The position numbers and the translations under genes were made by a program. 64,000 nt of DNA from Gemmatimonadota bacterium (GTDB taxonomy: Bacteria; JAAXHH01): assembly GCA_009837395.1 (NCBI GenBank), contig VXTP01000043.1, positions 248,001 through 312,000 of the forward strand. Reading direction: 5' to 3'. Below are positions 1 to 7,891 of the stretch, piece after piece. Numbering within the stretch: position 1 is the stretch's first letter; each line of letters begins with the position of its first letter. A model generated the notes under the pieces. That model did no database searches and had not been told where the DNA came from. It was given only the letters and a program-made list of their open reading frames with translations.

Positions 1-1
1 G

Positions 2-40
2 GCCGAGGACACCGGTAAAACCGGGGAAGCGGACGGATAA
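2..40 (+). CDS. C-terminal end of an upstream gene (partial, tentative)
   Basis: In the frame starting at base 2 there are 12 sense codons, ending in ADG, followed by TAA. The next gene starts 35 bases later. A second frame is also open across the edge, so this is only a plausible gene tail, and no family can be recognised. Confidence 0.25.
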   Translation, partial: AEDTGKTGEADG

Positions 41-75
41 ACACCCGTCCGTTACCAGCGGGACAGAGGTCTTTC

Positions 76-1620
76 GTGACTCAACCTGGCTTGGCCCCGG
101 CGCCTGATACGCCGACGGTAGCCTTGCATACGCTCGGCTGCCGTCTGAATCAATACGAGACCGAGGCCATTCGCGAGCAGTTCGTATTGCGGGGCTTTCA
201 TGTCGTGCCCTTCAGCGGGCCCGCGGATGTCTATGTCGTCAATACCTGCACGGTGACCAACCAGGCCGATGCGTCTGCCCGGCAGGCGCTTCGCCGGGCC
301 GTCCGGACCGTGCGGGCCATGAGGTCCAAGCAGTCCGCAGGGCGCGATCCGGCGTCCATCGTTGTCGCCACGGGCTGTTACGCCCAGACGAATCCCAGCC
401 AGCTCCTGGAAATTGAGGGCGTGGACCTCGTCCTCGGCAACGTGGAAAAGGGAGATCTCGTCGACCACGTGCTGACGATGCGCGCGGGTGATCCTCCCAA
501 TGCCCGGGTGACCCGCAGGGCGGAGATGGCGCAATTCGACGAGCGTCTCGACGTCTCCGCTTTCGAAAACCGAACGCGGGCCACACTGAAGGTCCAGGAC
601 GGCTGCGATCAATTCTGCTCGTTCTGCATCATTCCCTGGGCCCGCGGCCGGCATCGCAGCCTGCCGCCGGACGCCGTGTTGCGCCAGGTTCAGACCCTGG
701 TGGACAGAGGTTACGCCGAGATCGTGCTCACCGGCGTGCATCTCGGCGAATACGGCACCGACCTGCCCACGTCCGTCACGCTCAACGACGTCGTTCGGCA
801 GATCCTGGAACGGACCACGCTGCCCCGCCTGAGGCTGAGTTCCATCTGGCCCACGGCGGTGGACGGTGAACTGATCGACCTGTTCGGGCACCACGCGCCG
901 AGGCTGTGCCGTTACACGCACCTGGCCGTTCAACATGGCGACGACCGCCTGCTGGGGGCCATGCGCCGGACTTACACGGCCGGTCAGGCCGAGGAGGTAA
1001 TCGAACGGCTGGTCGACGCGGTGCCGGATATCTGTATCGGCGCTGACGTCATGGTAGGATTTCCGGGGGAAACCGACGCCTCCTTCCAACGCATGTACGA
1101 CTGGCTGGACCGCCTGCCCTACGCGTATTTCCACGTATTCTCCTATTCCAAACGGGACCATACCCGCGCCGCCCGCATGCCGGACCAGGTGCCGCCTTCG
1201 ACGGCACGGGATCGGAGCCGGTTGCTTCGAACGTTGAGCGATCGGAAATCAGCGGCCTATAACAGCCGGTTCTTGGGCAGGAAACTGTCCGTACTGGTGG
1301 AGGAAGAGTCGGATGGGTTACCTGGACCGCATGGCTCGCCTGGATCGCCCGGTGAACAAGGCCCGCCCGGTGAACAAGGCCCGCAAGCGCAGGTCATGAC
1401 GGGGAGGACGGACCACGGACTGAGATGCTGGTTCGAGGGACGGGTGGAGCAGGTGAATACCTTCGTCGAAGTGGAAGTATGCACGACTGACGCCCGGGGC
1501 GCGACCGGCCGGCTCTCCGTTCCCGATGCCCGGGACGCCGGTGCCGCCGACACGGTACCCGCAATCCGGGGCGCGACCGGCCGGGTTCCCGTCGCCGGCG
1601 CCACCCTTGAATTGGATTGA
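76..1620 (+). CDS. mtaB: tRNA t6A37 methylthiotransferase MtaB, with a collagen-like insert
   Basis: Radical-SAM enzyme that methylthiolates N6-threonylcarbamoyladenosine at position 37 of ANN-decoding tRNAs. The N-terminal UPF0004 domain (about residues 13-130) contains HTLGCRLNQYE and a NTCTVT motif. The 4Fe-4S radical-SAM cluster is C177-x3-C181-x2-C184. The start is GTG at 76; no closer start leaves the UPF0004 domain complete. The protein is 514 aa, longer than the usual 430-450 aa. The extra length lies at the start of the C-terminal TRAM-like region: residues 416-437 carry seven Gly-X-Y triplets, and a 19-bp exact direct repeat (1494-1512 and 1566-1584) encodes RGATGR twice. The core assignment is firm. 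What the collagen-like insert does is unknown. Confidence 0.93.
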   Translation: MTQPGLAPAPDTPTVALHTLGCRLNQYETEAIREQFVLRGFHVVPFSGPADVYVVNTCTVTNQADASARQALRRAVRTVRAMRSKQSAGRDPASIVVATGCYAQTNPSQLLEIEGVDLVLGNVEKGDLVDHVLTMRAGDPPNARVTRRAEMAQFDERLDVSAFENRTRATLKVQDGCDQFCSFCIIPWARGRHRSLPPDAVLRQVQTLVDRGYAEIVLTGVHLGEYGTDLPTSVTLNDVVRQILERTTLPRLRLSSIWPTAVDGELIDLFGHHAPRLCRYTHLAVQHGDDRLLGAMRRTYTAGQAEEVIERLVDAVPDICIGADVMVGFPGETDASFQRMYDWLDRLPYAYFHVFSYSKRDHTRAARMPDQVPPSTARDRSRLLRTLSDRKSAAYNSRFLGRKLSVLVEEESDGLPGPHGSPGSPGEQGPPGEQGPQAQVMTGRTDHGLRCWFEGRVEQVNTFVEVEVCTTDARGATGRLSVPDARDAGAADTVPAIRGATGRVPVAGATLELD

Positions 1621-1663
1621 CAGATGGAGCAACCGCCCGTTATATTGCGGGCTGGTAAGTCCT

Positions 1664-1737
1664 GCGCCAGTAGCTCAGCTGGATAGAGCGACGGCCTCCG
1701 GAGCCGTAGGTCAGAGGTTCGAATCCTCTCTGGCGTA
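1664..1737 (+). tRNA. tRNA-Arg (anticodon CCG)
   Basis: A full cloverleaf can be folded. The acceptor is 1664-1670 with 1730-1736 (first pair G-U), the D stem GCTC/GAGC, the anticodon stem ACGGC/GCCGT (1691-1695 and 1703-1707) with loop CTCCGGA, and the T stem AGAGG/CCTCT with loop TTCGAAT. Anticodon CCG at 1698-1700 reads CGG arginine codons. The 3' CCA is not encoded. It lies 43 bases after mtaB and converges with the recombinase gene. Confidence 0.96.
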
Positions 1738-1745
1738 TATCCCCC

Positions 1746-1829
1746 GGGTTCAGCCCTTCCCCCGGTCCGGATCCGATCGTCCCCGAACCAGTCCTGTTTG
1801 TCTCCGGTTCAGTCCTTTTCCCCGGTCGG
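1746..1829. repeat. Imperfect direct repeat (two copies, 24-25 bp) between tRNA-Arg and recombinase
   Basis: Copies at about 1746-1770 and 1805-1829 share GGTTCAG, CCTT and CCCCGGT blocks, with a few mismatches. The first begins 9 bases after the tRNA and the second runs into the 3' end of the recombinase gene. They could be remnants of an attachment-site duplication or simply a local duplication. Confidence 0.4.
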
Positions 1830-2558
1830 GCCGTCTTCCTCTTCTTCGGCAAGGTAGAGTTCGTTTTTCAGCAGGTACCGGACCGTGGACGCGTACCAGC
1901 GGGTTTCCCGTGAAACCGCCGCGGCACGCTTGGTGGGGATCCCCATCCCGTTGAGTTCTTCCGCGATGCTGCGCAGGCTCCTGCCTTCGGTCCGCCAGAG
2001 CTTCACCTGCCGGATGATCTCCTGCTCCCTGGCGTTGGGCACCAGTTGGTTGCCGGAGAGGTCGTAACCATAGGGGACCGCGCCATAGACGAACCGGTTG
2101 TTCTTCTTCAGCCGTATCCGGTTCCTCGTCCGCTCGGCGGGCAGGTCGTGGGCCATCCCGGCGAGCACGTTGAGCGTGCTCATGACCAGCTTGCCCGGCT
2201 CCTGGTCGGTGCGGACGGACCGGCCGTCGAGGTCAAGCACGTGGCACGCGATGTCTTCGCCGGACCAGGCCGCGAGGCAGCCCGACATTTCCGCCGCGGA
2301 CCTGAACAGCCGGTCGAGCCGCCAGATAACGACATGCTGGATGCCCTTCGACTCGACCGTATCGACCAGGTCCCGGCCGCCCAGACGTTCCTCGAGCGGA
2401 ATGAACGCTTCGACACGGATATCGCGGATCACCAGCATGATGTCGAGGTCGTTTTCCGCGCAGTAGGCGCGCAGCCGTTTCTCCTGGTCCGCCCTTCGAA
2501 AGGGATGCTTCCGGGTCTCCATCGAGCCGACCCTGATATAGCAAACCGCCTTGTTCAT
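1809..2558 (-). CDS. Serine recombinase (resolvase family), possibly inactive
   Basis: 249 aa. Residues 1-140 are the resolvase catalytic fold: YIRV at 7-10, RLDRLFRS with the paired arginines, a long E helix with the AERTR signature, and PYGYD starting the Recombinase domain. The C-terminal part has the usual RSIAEELN-GIPTKR and W-STVRYLL signatures, then stops, so the zinc-ribbon and coiled-coil of large serine recombinases are missing. At the nucleophile position (YIRVS in the family) the sequence reads YIRV-G11-S12, so serine is displaced by one residue. It is the only - strand gene in the first 13.5 kb and sits next to a tRNA gene, which suggests a remnant of an integrated element. Confidence 0.8.
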   Translation of the reverse strand: MNKAVCYIRVGSMETRKHPFRRADQEKRLRAYCAENDLDIMLVIRDIRVEAFIPLEERLGGRDLVDTVESKGIQHVVIWRLDRLFRSAAEMSGCLAAWSGEDIACHVLDLDGRSVRTDQEPGKLVMSTLNVLAGMAHDLPAERTRNRIRLKKNNRFVYGAVPYGYDLSGNQLVPNAREQEIIRQVKLWRTEGRSLRSIAEELNGMGIPTKRAAAVSRETRWYASTVRYLLKNELYLAEEEEDGPTGEKD

Positions 2559-2695
2559 CCGGTGTCTCCTGGACGGTCTCGACCGTGCGTTTGACCTGTC
2601 CCTTCAGGACTAAACATATTTTGTGTCTTTTCATGATCCAAGGACTTTTTTGAGGCCGCCCGGAACGGGCCGGGAATCGACGTAAAACTTTTTGC

Positions 2696-2724
2696 TTGCT
2701 TGGTTTAATGTGCCCCCATATATT
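2696..2724 (+). promoter_or_regulatory. Predicted sigma-70 promoter of the rimP-nusA-infB operon
   Basis: TTGCTT at 2696-2701, a 17-base spacer and TATATT at 2719-2724. This is 80 bases upstream of the rimP start and just ahead of a terminator-like hairpin. Confidence 0.65.
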
Positions 2725-2741
2725 AGAGTGGTGCTGCAGAA

Positions 2742-2769
2742 GTGGGCGAAGTAGTGCCCGCTTTTTTTT
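2742..2769 (+). terminator. Leader terminator / attenuator upstream of rimP
   Basis: GTGGGC (2742-2747) pairs with GCCCGC (2756-2761) around an 8-base loop and is followed at once by eight T residues (2762-2769). It is a textbook intrinsic terminator, but it lies between the predicted promoter and rimP, so it should act as an attenuator in the operon leader. Similar GC hairpins with a T run precede rimP in many bacteria. Control by NusA, the second gene product, is a reasonable inference. Confidence 0.7.
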
Positions 2770-2803
2770 GTGTCTTTTTTGTGGTGGAACTCGAAATTAC
2801 GCG

Positions 2804-3286
2804 ATGGAAACTGACCGCGATTCGATCGTTCGGATCGTCTCGTCGCTCGCCGGGCCGATCGTCGACGAAGCCGGATTCGAAGTGGTGGATCTGGAACTGG
2901 CGGGAAGGCAGGGAAGTTACGTCCTCAGGCTGTTGATCGACAAGCCGGGCGGCGTTACGATCAACGACTGTGCACAGGTGAACCGCGAACTGTCCAGCCT
3001 GCTCGATCTTGAAGACCCCATTCCATCCCGCTATACGCTCGAAGTTTCCTCACCCGGTCTGGACCGGCCGTTCAAGACGGAAAGAGATTTCCGCAGGGCC
3101 CTGGGAAAGCGGGTCAAGGTCGTTTCCGAGGACGGGAACGGCGGATCGGTGACCCTGGTGGGCCTTCTCGAAGGCATCGAGGACGGTACGGTTGAAATCG
3201 ACAGCGACGGGGAGAAGCATCGCATACCCGTCGCAAGCATCCGGAAAGCCCACCGGGAACTGGAACATGGATGGGACAATGGTTAG
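2804..3286 (+). CDS. rimP: Ribosome maturation factor RimP
   Basis: 160 aa 30S assembly factor. It has the N-terminal alpha/beta domain (IVRIVSSLAGPIVDEAGFEV), the conserved LEVSSPGLDRPF motif around residues 80-91, and a C-terminal SH3-like beta barrel ending in KAHREL. ATG 2804 is chosen because everything upstream in frame is the leader hairpin and T-run, and RimP proteins begin right before this domain. It is the first gene of the nusA-infB operon, 18 bases before nusA. Confidence 0.93.
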   Translation: METDRDSIVRIVSSLAGPIVDEAGFEVVDLELAGRQGSYVLRLLIDKPGGVTINDCAQVNRELSSLLDLEDPIPSRYTLEVSSPGLDRPFKTERDFRRALGKRVKVVSEDGNGGSVTLVGLLEGIEDGTVEIDSDGEKHRIPVASIRKAHRELEHGWDNG

Positions 3287-3304
3287 GAGAGGGAGCCCCA
3301 GGTA

Positions 3305-4564
3305 ATGAATTACGAGGTCATTGAAGCGCTTGCGCAGATCATACGAGAGAAAAACGTGGAGCGTGAAGTGGTCTGGGACACGGTGAAGACCGGCCTGGTC
3401 ACGGCGGCGAAGAAGCGTTTCGGCACGGGCGACGACAACGTCGAGGTGCGTGTCGACGAAAAACTGGGCACGATCGAGATGGCTGCGGTCTGGGACGTCG
3501 TGGACGAGGTGGAGGATCCCGAAACGCAGATCACCCTCGATGCCGCGCTGGACATCAACCCGGAGGCGGAGGTCGGCGGCCGGGTCGAACAGGAGCTGGC
3601 CTTCGAAGAGTTCGGCCGCAACGCGATACAGGCGGTCAAGCAGGTTGTCGTGCAGCGCGTCCGTGAGGCGGAGCGGGAAAACGTCTACGAGTTGTACAAG
3701 GACCGGGTCAACGAAATCGTAATCGGCAGCGTGCAGCAGGTAGACCGGGGCAATATCATCGTCAAGATCGAGCGCACCGAGGCGCTGCTGCCGTGGCGCG
3801 AGCAGATACGGCGGGAAAGATACCGCCAGGGCGAGACGATCCGCGCCTATATCCTCGATGTACAGAACGACATAAAGGGCCCGCAGGTCATCCTGTCGCG
3901 GAGCTGCGAGGCGTTCCTGGAACTGCTTTTTCGGATGGAGGTGCCGGAGATCCACGAAGGCATTGTAGAAATCAAGGCGTCCGCGCGGGAACCGGGCGAC
4001 CGGTCCAAGATCGCCGTCCTTTCACACGACGACCGGGTCGACGCCGTCGGCGCGTGCGTGGGCATGAAAGGCACGCGGGTACAGGCAGTCGTCCGCGAGC
4101 TCAACAACGAGCGGATCGACATCGTGCCGTGGAGCAACGACCCGTCGGCCTTCGTAACCCAGGCGCTGCGTCCCGCCGAAGTGGCCCAGGTCCAGATTCT
4201 GGACATCGAGAAGAAGGACATGCGTGTGGTCGTCGAGGATGACCAACTCTCGCTGGCCATCGGAAAGGCGGGCCAGAACGCCCGGCTCGCAGTCAAGCTT
4301 ACCGGATGGAACATCGACCTGATCAAGCGCTCCGATCTCGAGAAGCAGCTCATTTCCGAGACCTTCGGCGCTGACGATACCGATGAGGAAGAAGCCGGGT
4401 CGCTCGCCGAAATAGACGGCATTTCCGATAAGCTGCGCCAGAAGCTGGAAGACGCCGGATACACGACTGTGGAGTCCCTGCAACAGGCCACCGCCGACGA
4501 CCTGCAGGAAATCTCCGGGATAGGCGGCGTGACGGCCGATAAGATCATGACGGCGGTTCAGTAA
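3305..4564 (+). CDS. nusA: Transcription termination/antitermination protein NusA
   Basis: 419 aa, standard length without the long proteobacterial C-terminal repeats. The order is NusA N-terminal RNAP-binding domain (1-125), S1 domain (about 135-200, IVIGSVQQVDRGNIIVKI), KH1 and KH2 (about 225-345, with GMKGTR and IGKAGQNARLA), and one helix-hairpin-helix module (about 365-419, IDGISDKLRQKLEDAGY). It binds RNA polymerase and nascent RNA at pauses, terminators and rRNA antitermination sites. A GAGAGGGAG ribosome-binding site precedes ATG 3305. The place between rimP and the L7Ae-like gene is the classical order. Confidence 0.96.
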   Translation: MNYEVIEALAQIIREKNVEREVVWDTVKTGLVTAAKKRFGTGDDNVEVRVDEKLGTIEMAAVWDVVDEVEDPETQITLDAALDINPEAEVGGRVEQELAFEEFGRNAIQAVKQVVVQRVREAERENVYELYKDRVNEIVIGSVQQVDRGNIIVKIERTEALLPWREQIRRERYRQGETIRAYILDVQNDIKGPQVILSRSCEAFLELLFRMEVPEIHEGIVEIKASAREPGDRSKIAVLSHDDRVDAVGACVGMKGTRVQAVVRELNNERIDIVPWSNDPSAFVTQALRPAEVAQVQILDIEKKDMRVVVEDDQLSLAIGKAGQNARLAVKLTGWNIDLIKRSDLEKQLISETFGADDTDEEEAGSLAEIDGISDKLRQKLEDAGYTTVESLQQATADDLQEISGIGGVTADKIMTAVQ

Positions 4565-4581
4565 AGGGCAGGGGAACTCCA

Positions 4582-4911
4582 GTGACGCAGCGTAACGATC
4601 AACCATCCGTGACCGGACTCCTGGGACTCGGCGTGCGCGCCGGCCAGGTGAGGGGCGGCGCGGAAGCCGTCAAGAAGTCCATTCACGGCGGGAAATCCCG
4701 GCTGGTCATCCTGGCCGGGGATGCCTCCGAGGGGACGAAGCGTTCTTTCAGAAGACTGGCCGATTCCCGGGGCGTACCCGTACTCGAATGTCATACCCGA
4801 TTGGAACTGGGCGCGTGCCTGGACCGGGCGCCCATGGCGGTGCTGTCCATTTCGGACCGGCACCTTGCGAGCGGAATGCTGAAGAAAGTGTCTCCGGAAG
4901 GAAACGATTAG
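4582..4911 (+). CDS. L7Ae-family ribosomal-like protein (YlxQ type)
   Basis: 109 aa single L7Ae/L30e/S12e-Gadd45 domain. It has the helix motif GLLGLGVRAGQVRGG near the N-terminus, typical of YlxQ proteins, and VILAGDAS around residue 44. The family binds kink-turn RNA; the exact role of the bacterial nusA-infB member is not settled. GTG 4582 starts 17 bases after nusA, and the stop lies 4 bases before infB, so it is translationally linked to both. Confidence 0.85.
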   Translation: MTQRNDQPSVTGLLGLGVRAGQVRGGAEAVKKSIHGGKSRLVILAGDASEGTKRSFRRLADSRGVPVLECHTRLELGACLDRAPMAVLSISDRHLASGMLKKVSPEGND

Positions 4912-4915
4912 ACAT

Positions 4916-7180
4916 ATGGCGTCAAAGAGAATCTACGAAGTAGCCAAGCAGTACAACATATCGAGCAACGCGCTCGTCCAGATGCTGCGGGACCTGGACC
5001 ACACGGTCAAGAGTCATATGAGCATCATGGACGAGAAGATGGTCCTCGACGTCAACATGCGGTTCGAGCAGGAGAAACTGGCGGCCCGGGAGGAACAGGA
5101 CCGCAAGAAGAAGATGGCCGCATCGGAGACCAAGGCAAAGCCGAAGACCGTGAAGGAGGGCCCGAGCCGGACCCGGCCGAAGGCGGAAGCGGGAAAGCCG
5201 GCCAGGAAGGACGGAGCCCCCGCCACCCAGGCGGTAAAGGGTGATGGGGACGTACGCGGGCGCCGCCGTCGATCCAAGAAGAAAAAGAAGGCGAAGGTCG
5301 ACCAGAAGGAAGTGGAAGCCAGCGTGCGCCGGACTATCGCCCAGATGGACAGCACCCGCACGCGCCGGCGCCGGCGCCGGGGCGACCGGGAAGAGGGAGA
5401 AGCCGACGACGAGGCCTTGAGCGTCATACGGGTACCCGAGTTCATTTCGGCCGGTGAGCTGGCCGAGCACCTTTCCGTCTCCCCGACGGAAATCGTCTCG
5501 AAATGCCTGCAGCTCGGACTCATGATCACGATCAACCAGCGGCTGGACATGGACACCCTGATGACCGTCGCGTCCGAGTTCGGTTTCGACATCGAGGAGC
5601 AGTCCGAGTACGGCCTCGAGTATATCGAAGAAGACGAAGAAGAAGAGGACGAGGGCGTCCTCGTGTCCCGTCCCCCGGTGGTCACCATCATGGGACACGT
5701 GGACCACGGAAAGACCTCCCTCCTCGACTACATCCGCAAGAGCAACGTGATCGCCGGCGAGGCCGGGGGCATCACGCAGCATATCGGCGCTTACGAAGTC
5801 GACCTGGAAAGCGGACAGATTACATTCCTGGATACACCGGGTCACGAGGCCTTTTCCGCCATGCGCGCCCGGGGCACGCAGGTGACCGACATCGTCATCC
5901 TCGTGGTGGCGGCGGACGAGGAAGTCATGCCGCAGACCATCGAGGCCATCGACCACGCCAAGGCCGCCGAAGTCCCCATCATCATCGCGCTGAACAAGAT
6001 GGATCTCGAAACGGCCCGACCCGACCGCATCAAAGAACAACTGAGCCAGCGCGGTCTTCTCGTCGAAGACTGGGGCGGCGACGTCATCGCCTGCGAAGTG
6101 TCGGCCCTGACCGGAGCGGGCGTGGACCACATCCTGGAAATGGTGCTGCTGCAATCGGAAATGCTGGATTTGAAAGCGAACCCCGACAGGCGGGCGCAGG
6201 GCGTGGTCGTGGAGGCCGAACTGGACCGTGGCCGCGGAACGCTAGCCACCGTCCTGATCCAGCAGGGCACGCTGCGCGTCGGCGACGCTTTCGTGGCCGG
6301 CCAGTTCAGCGGCCGGGTCAGGGCGCTGCTCAACGAAAGAGGCACGCGGATCGCGGAAGCGGGCCCGTCGGTACCCGTTCAGATCATGGGATTCTCCGGC
6401 ATGCCCCAGGTCGGCGACTCCTTCGCCGTCGTGGAATCGGAACCGCTGGCGAGAGAGATCGGCAACCGGCGCCGGCTGATGCGCAGGGAGCACGAATTCC
6501 GCCAGGCAAAGCCCATCACCCTGGAAGACATATACGACCAGATCAAGGAAGGCGAGATCCAGGAACTGCCCGTCATTGTCAAGGGCGACGTGGGCGGTTC
6601 CGTGGAAGCGTTGAGCGATTCGCTGCTGCGCCTTGAGAACGACGAGGTCAAGATACGGATCATCCACACGGGCATCGGGGCCATCAACGAATCCGATGTC
6701 CTGCTCGCCACGGCGTCCAACGCCATCATCATCGGATTTCACGTACGGCCCAACGCCCAGGCGCGGGCGCTGGCCGAGCGGGAGAAAGTCGACATACGCC
6801 TGTACGATATCATATATCGCGTCATTCAGGACGTCACGGACGCCCTGGAAGGCATGCTGAAACCGGATATCGAAGAACAGGTCGTGGGCATAGTGGAAGT
6901 GAGAGAGATATTCAGGGCGCCGCGCGTCGGAACGATCGCTGGCTGCTACGTCCAGTCCGGCAACGTGACCCGAAACGCCAACATCCGGCTCATACGCGAC
7001 GGAATCGTCGTCTACGAGAGCACAGTCGGATCGCTGCGCCGGTTCAAGGAGGACGTCCGCGAGGTACAGTCCGGGTTCGAGTGCGGCCTGACCGTCGACG
7101 GGTTCCAGGACATCAAGCAGGACGATACCATCGAGGTCTACGAGACCCGGGAAGTCGCCCGTCAACTGCAGACGCGTTGA
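4916..7180 (+). CDS. infB: Translation initiation factor IF-2
   Basis: 754 aa GTPase that places initiator tRNA on the 30S subunit. The N-terminal IF2_N helix (residues 1-50, IYEVAKQYNISSNALVQMLRDL) is followed by a low-complexity basic linker (about 60-160, rich in Lys, Arg and Pro, including runs of Arg). The second IF2_N-like region is about 165-235. G1 GHVDHGKT begins near residue 259, then DTPGHEAF and NKMD, then domains II-IV ending at QLQTR. ATG 4916 follows the ylxQ stop by 4 bases. Confidence 0.97.
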   Translation: MASKRIYEVAKQYNISSNALVQMLRDLDHTVKSHMSIMDEKMVLDVNMRFEQEKLAAREEQDRKKKMAASETKAKPKTVKEGPSRTRPKAEAGKPARKDGAPATQAVKGDGDVRGRRRRSKKKKKAKVDQKEVEASVRRTIAQMDSTRTRRRRRRGDREEGEADDEALSVIRVPEFISAGELAEHLSVSPTEIVSKCLQLGLMITINQRLDMDTLMTVASEFGFDIEEQSEYGLEYIEEDEEEEDEGVLVSRPPVVTIMGHVDHGKTSLLDYIRKSNVIAGEAGGITQHIGAYEVDLESGQITFLDTPGHEAFSAMRARGTQVTDIVILVVAADEEVMPQTIEAIDHAKAAEVPIIIALNKMDLETARPDRIKEQLSQRGLLVEDWGGDVIACEVSALTGAGVDHILEMVLLQSEMLDLKANPDRRAQGVVVEAELDRGRGTLATVLIQQGTLRVGDAFVAGQFSGRVRALLNERGTRIAEAGPSVPVQIMGFSGMPQVGDSFAVVESEPLAREIGNRRRLMRREHEFRQAKPITLEDIYDQIKEGEIQELPVIVKGDVGGSVEALSDSLLRLENDEVKIRIIHTGIGAINESDVLLATASNAIIIGFHVRPNAQARALAEREKVDIRLYDIIYRVIQDVTDALEGMLKPDIEEQVVGIVEVREIFRAPRVGTIAGCYVQSGNVTRNANIRLIRDGIVVYESTVGSLRRFKEDVREVQSGFECGLTVDGFQDIKQDDTIEVYETREVARQLQTR

Positions 7181-7187
7181 TTGAATC

Positions 7188-7469
7188 ATGATCGTAGGGC
7201 TGTGCCGAATCGACCTGTTTCTGCCCGAAAGCCGCTCGCTGAAGGCCAAGAGGCAGGTGATCAAGGGGCTGAAGGACCGGATCCGAAATCGATTCAACGT
7301 GTCGGTGGCCGAGGTTGAGCACCAGTCGCTCTGGCAGCGGGCAACCCTCGGACTCGCGATGGTTTCCGAAGAGAAGGGTTACGTCGACCGGACGCTGCAG
7401 CAGGTGCTGAATCTTGTCCAGGCGGAACCCCGGCTGCTGGTACTGGATCACGCCTTCGAGTGGTACTAG
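7188..7469 (+). CDS. DUF503 family protein (YlxP type)
   Basis: 93 aa. It matches DUF503: MIVGLCRIDLFLPESRSLKAKR at the start and NVSVAEVEHQSLWQRATLG in the middle. The family sits between infB and rbfA in many bacteria and its biochemical role is unknown. Location here (7 bases after infB, 17 before rbfA) fits that pattern. Translation or ribosome assembly is only an inference from neighbours. Confidence 0.9.
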   Translation: MIVGLCRIDLFLPESRSLKAKRQVIKGLKDRIRNRFNVSVAEVEHQSLWQRATLGLAMVSEEKGYVDRTLQQVLNLVQAEPRLLVLDHAFEWY

Positions 7470-7486
7470 GGGCCCAGGAGCGGTAA

Positions 7487-7891
7487 ATGGCACACCGTCG
7501 AACGGCGCGGGTGGCTGACCTGGTCAAGCAGGAAGTCAGCCAGATCATTCAGCACGAGATGAAGGATCCCCGTATCGGATTCGTGACGGTGACCTCCGTG
7601 GACGTATCGGTCGACCTGAGGCACGCGAGGGTCTATTTCAGCGTGCTCGGTACGCAGGAGGATCAGAAAGCGAGTCTGGAAGGACTCGAACGGGCGAAGG
7701 GGTACATCCGGACGCAGCTCGGCCGGAGGATCAAGCTGAGGCACATCCCGGAACTGCTCTTTCGGTACGACGAGTCGTTCGACTACGCACAGCGTATTTC
7801 AAATGTCATGAGGAGCATAGAAACCACGGACAACGAATCCGGTAGCCAGGCGGACCGGGTCCCGGCGGACAAAGGGGACGACGAAGGTTGA
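7487..7891 (+). CDS. rbfA: 30S ribosome-binding factor RbfA
   Basis: 134 aa KH-like cold-shock 30S maturation factor. It has the family signatures RVADLVKQEVSQIIQHEMKDPRIGFVTVTSVDVSVDLRHARVYFS (residues 5-49) and a second half ending FRYDESFDYAQRISNVM. The last 20 residues are a loose acidic tail. The stop TGA overlaps the ATG of ribF by one base, which indicates translational coupling. Confidence 0.94.
   Translation: MAHRRTARVADLVKQEVSQIIQHEMKDPRIGFVTVTSVDVSVDLRHARVYFSVLGTQEDQKASLEGLERAKGYIRTQLGRRIKLRHIPELLFRYDESFDYAQRISNVMRSIETTDNESGSQADRVPADKGDDEG

Noticed and set aside
52-1161. 369-codon open frame on the - strand opposite mtaB
   Set aside because: It is the GC-rich antisense shadow of mtaB, which carries all conserved motifs; the frame has no recognisable domain.
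2696-2803. N-terminal extension of rimP
   Set aside because: The added 36 codons are made of the promoter, terminator hairpin and T run.
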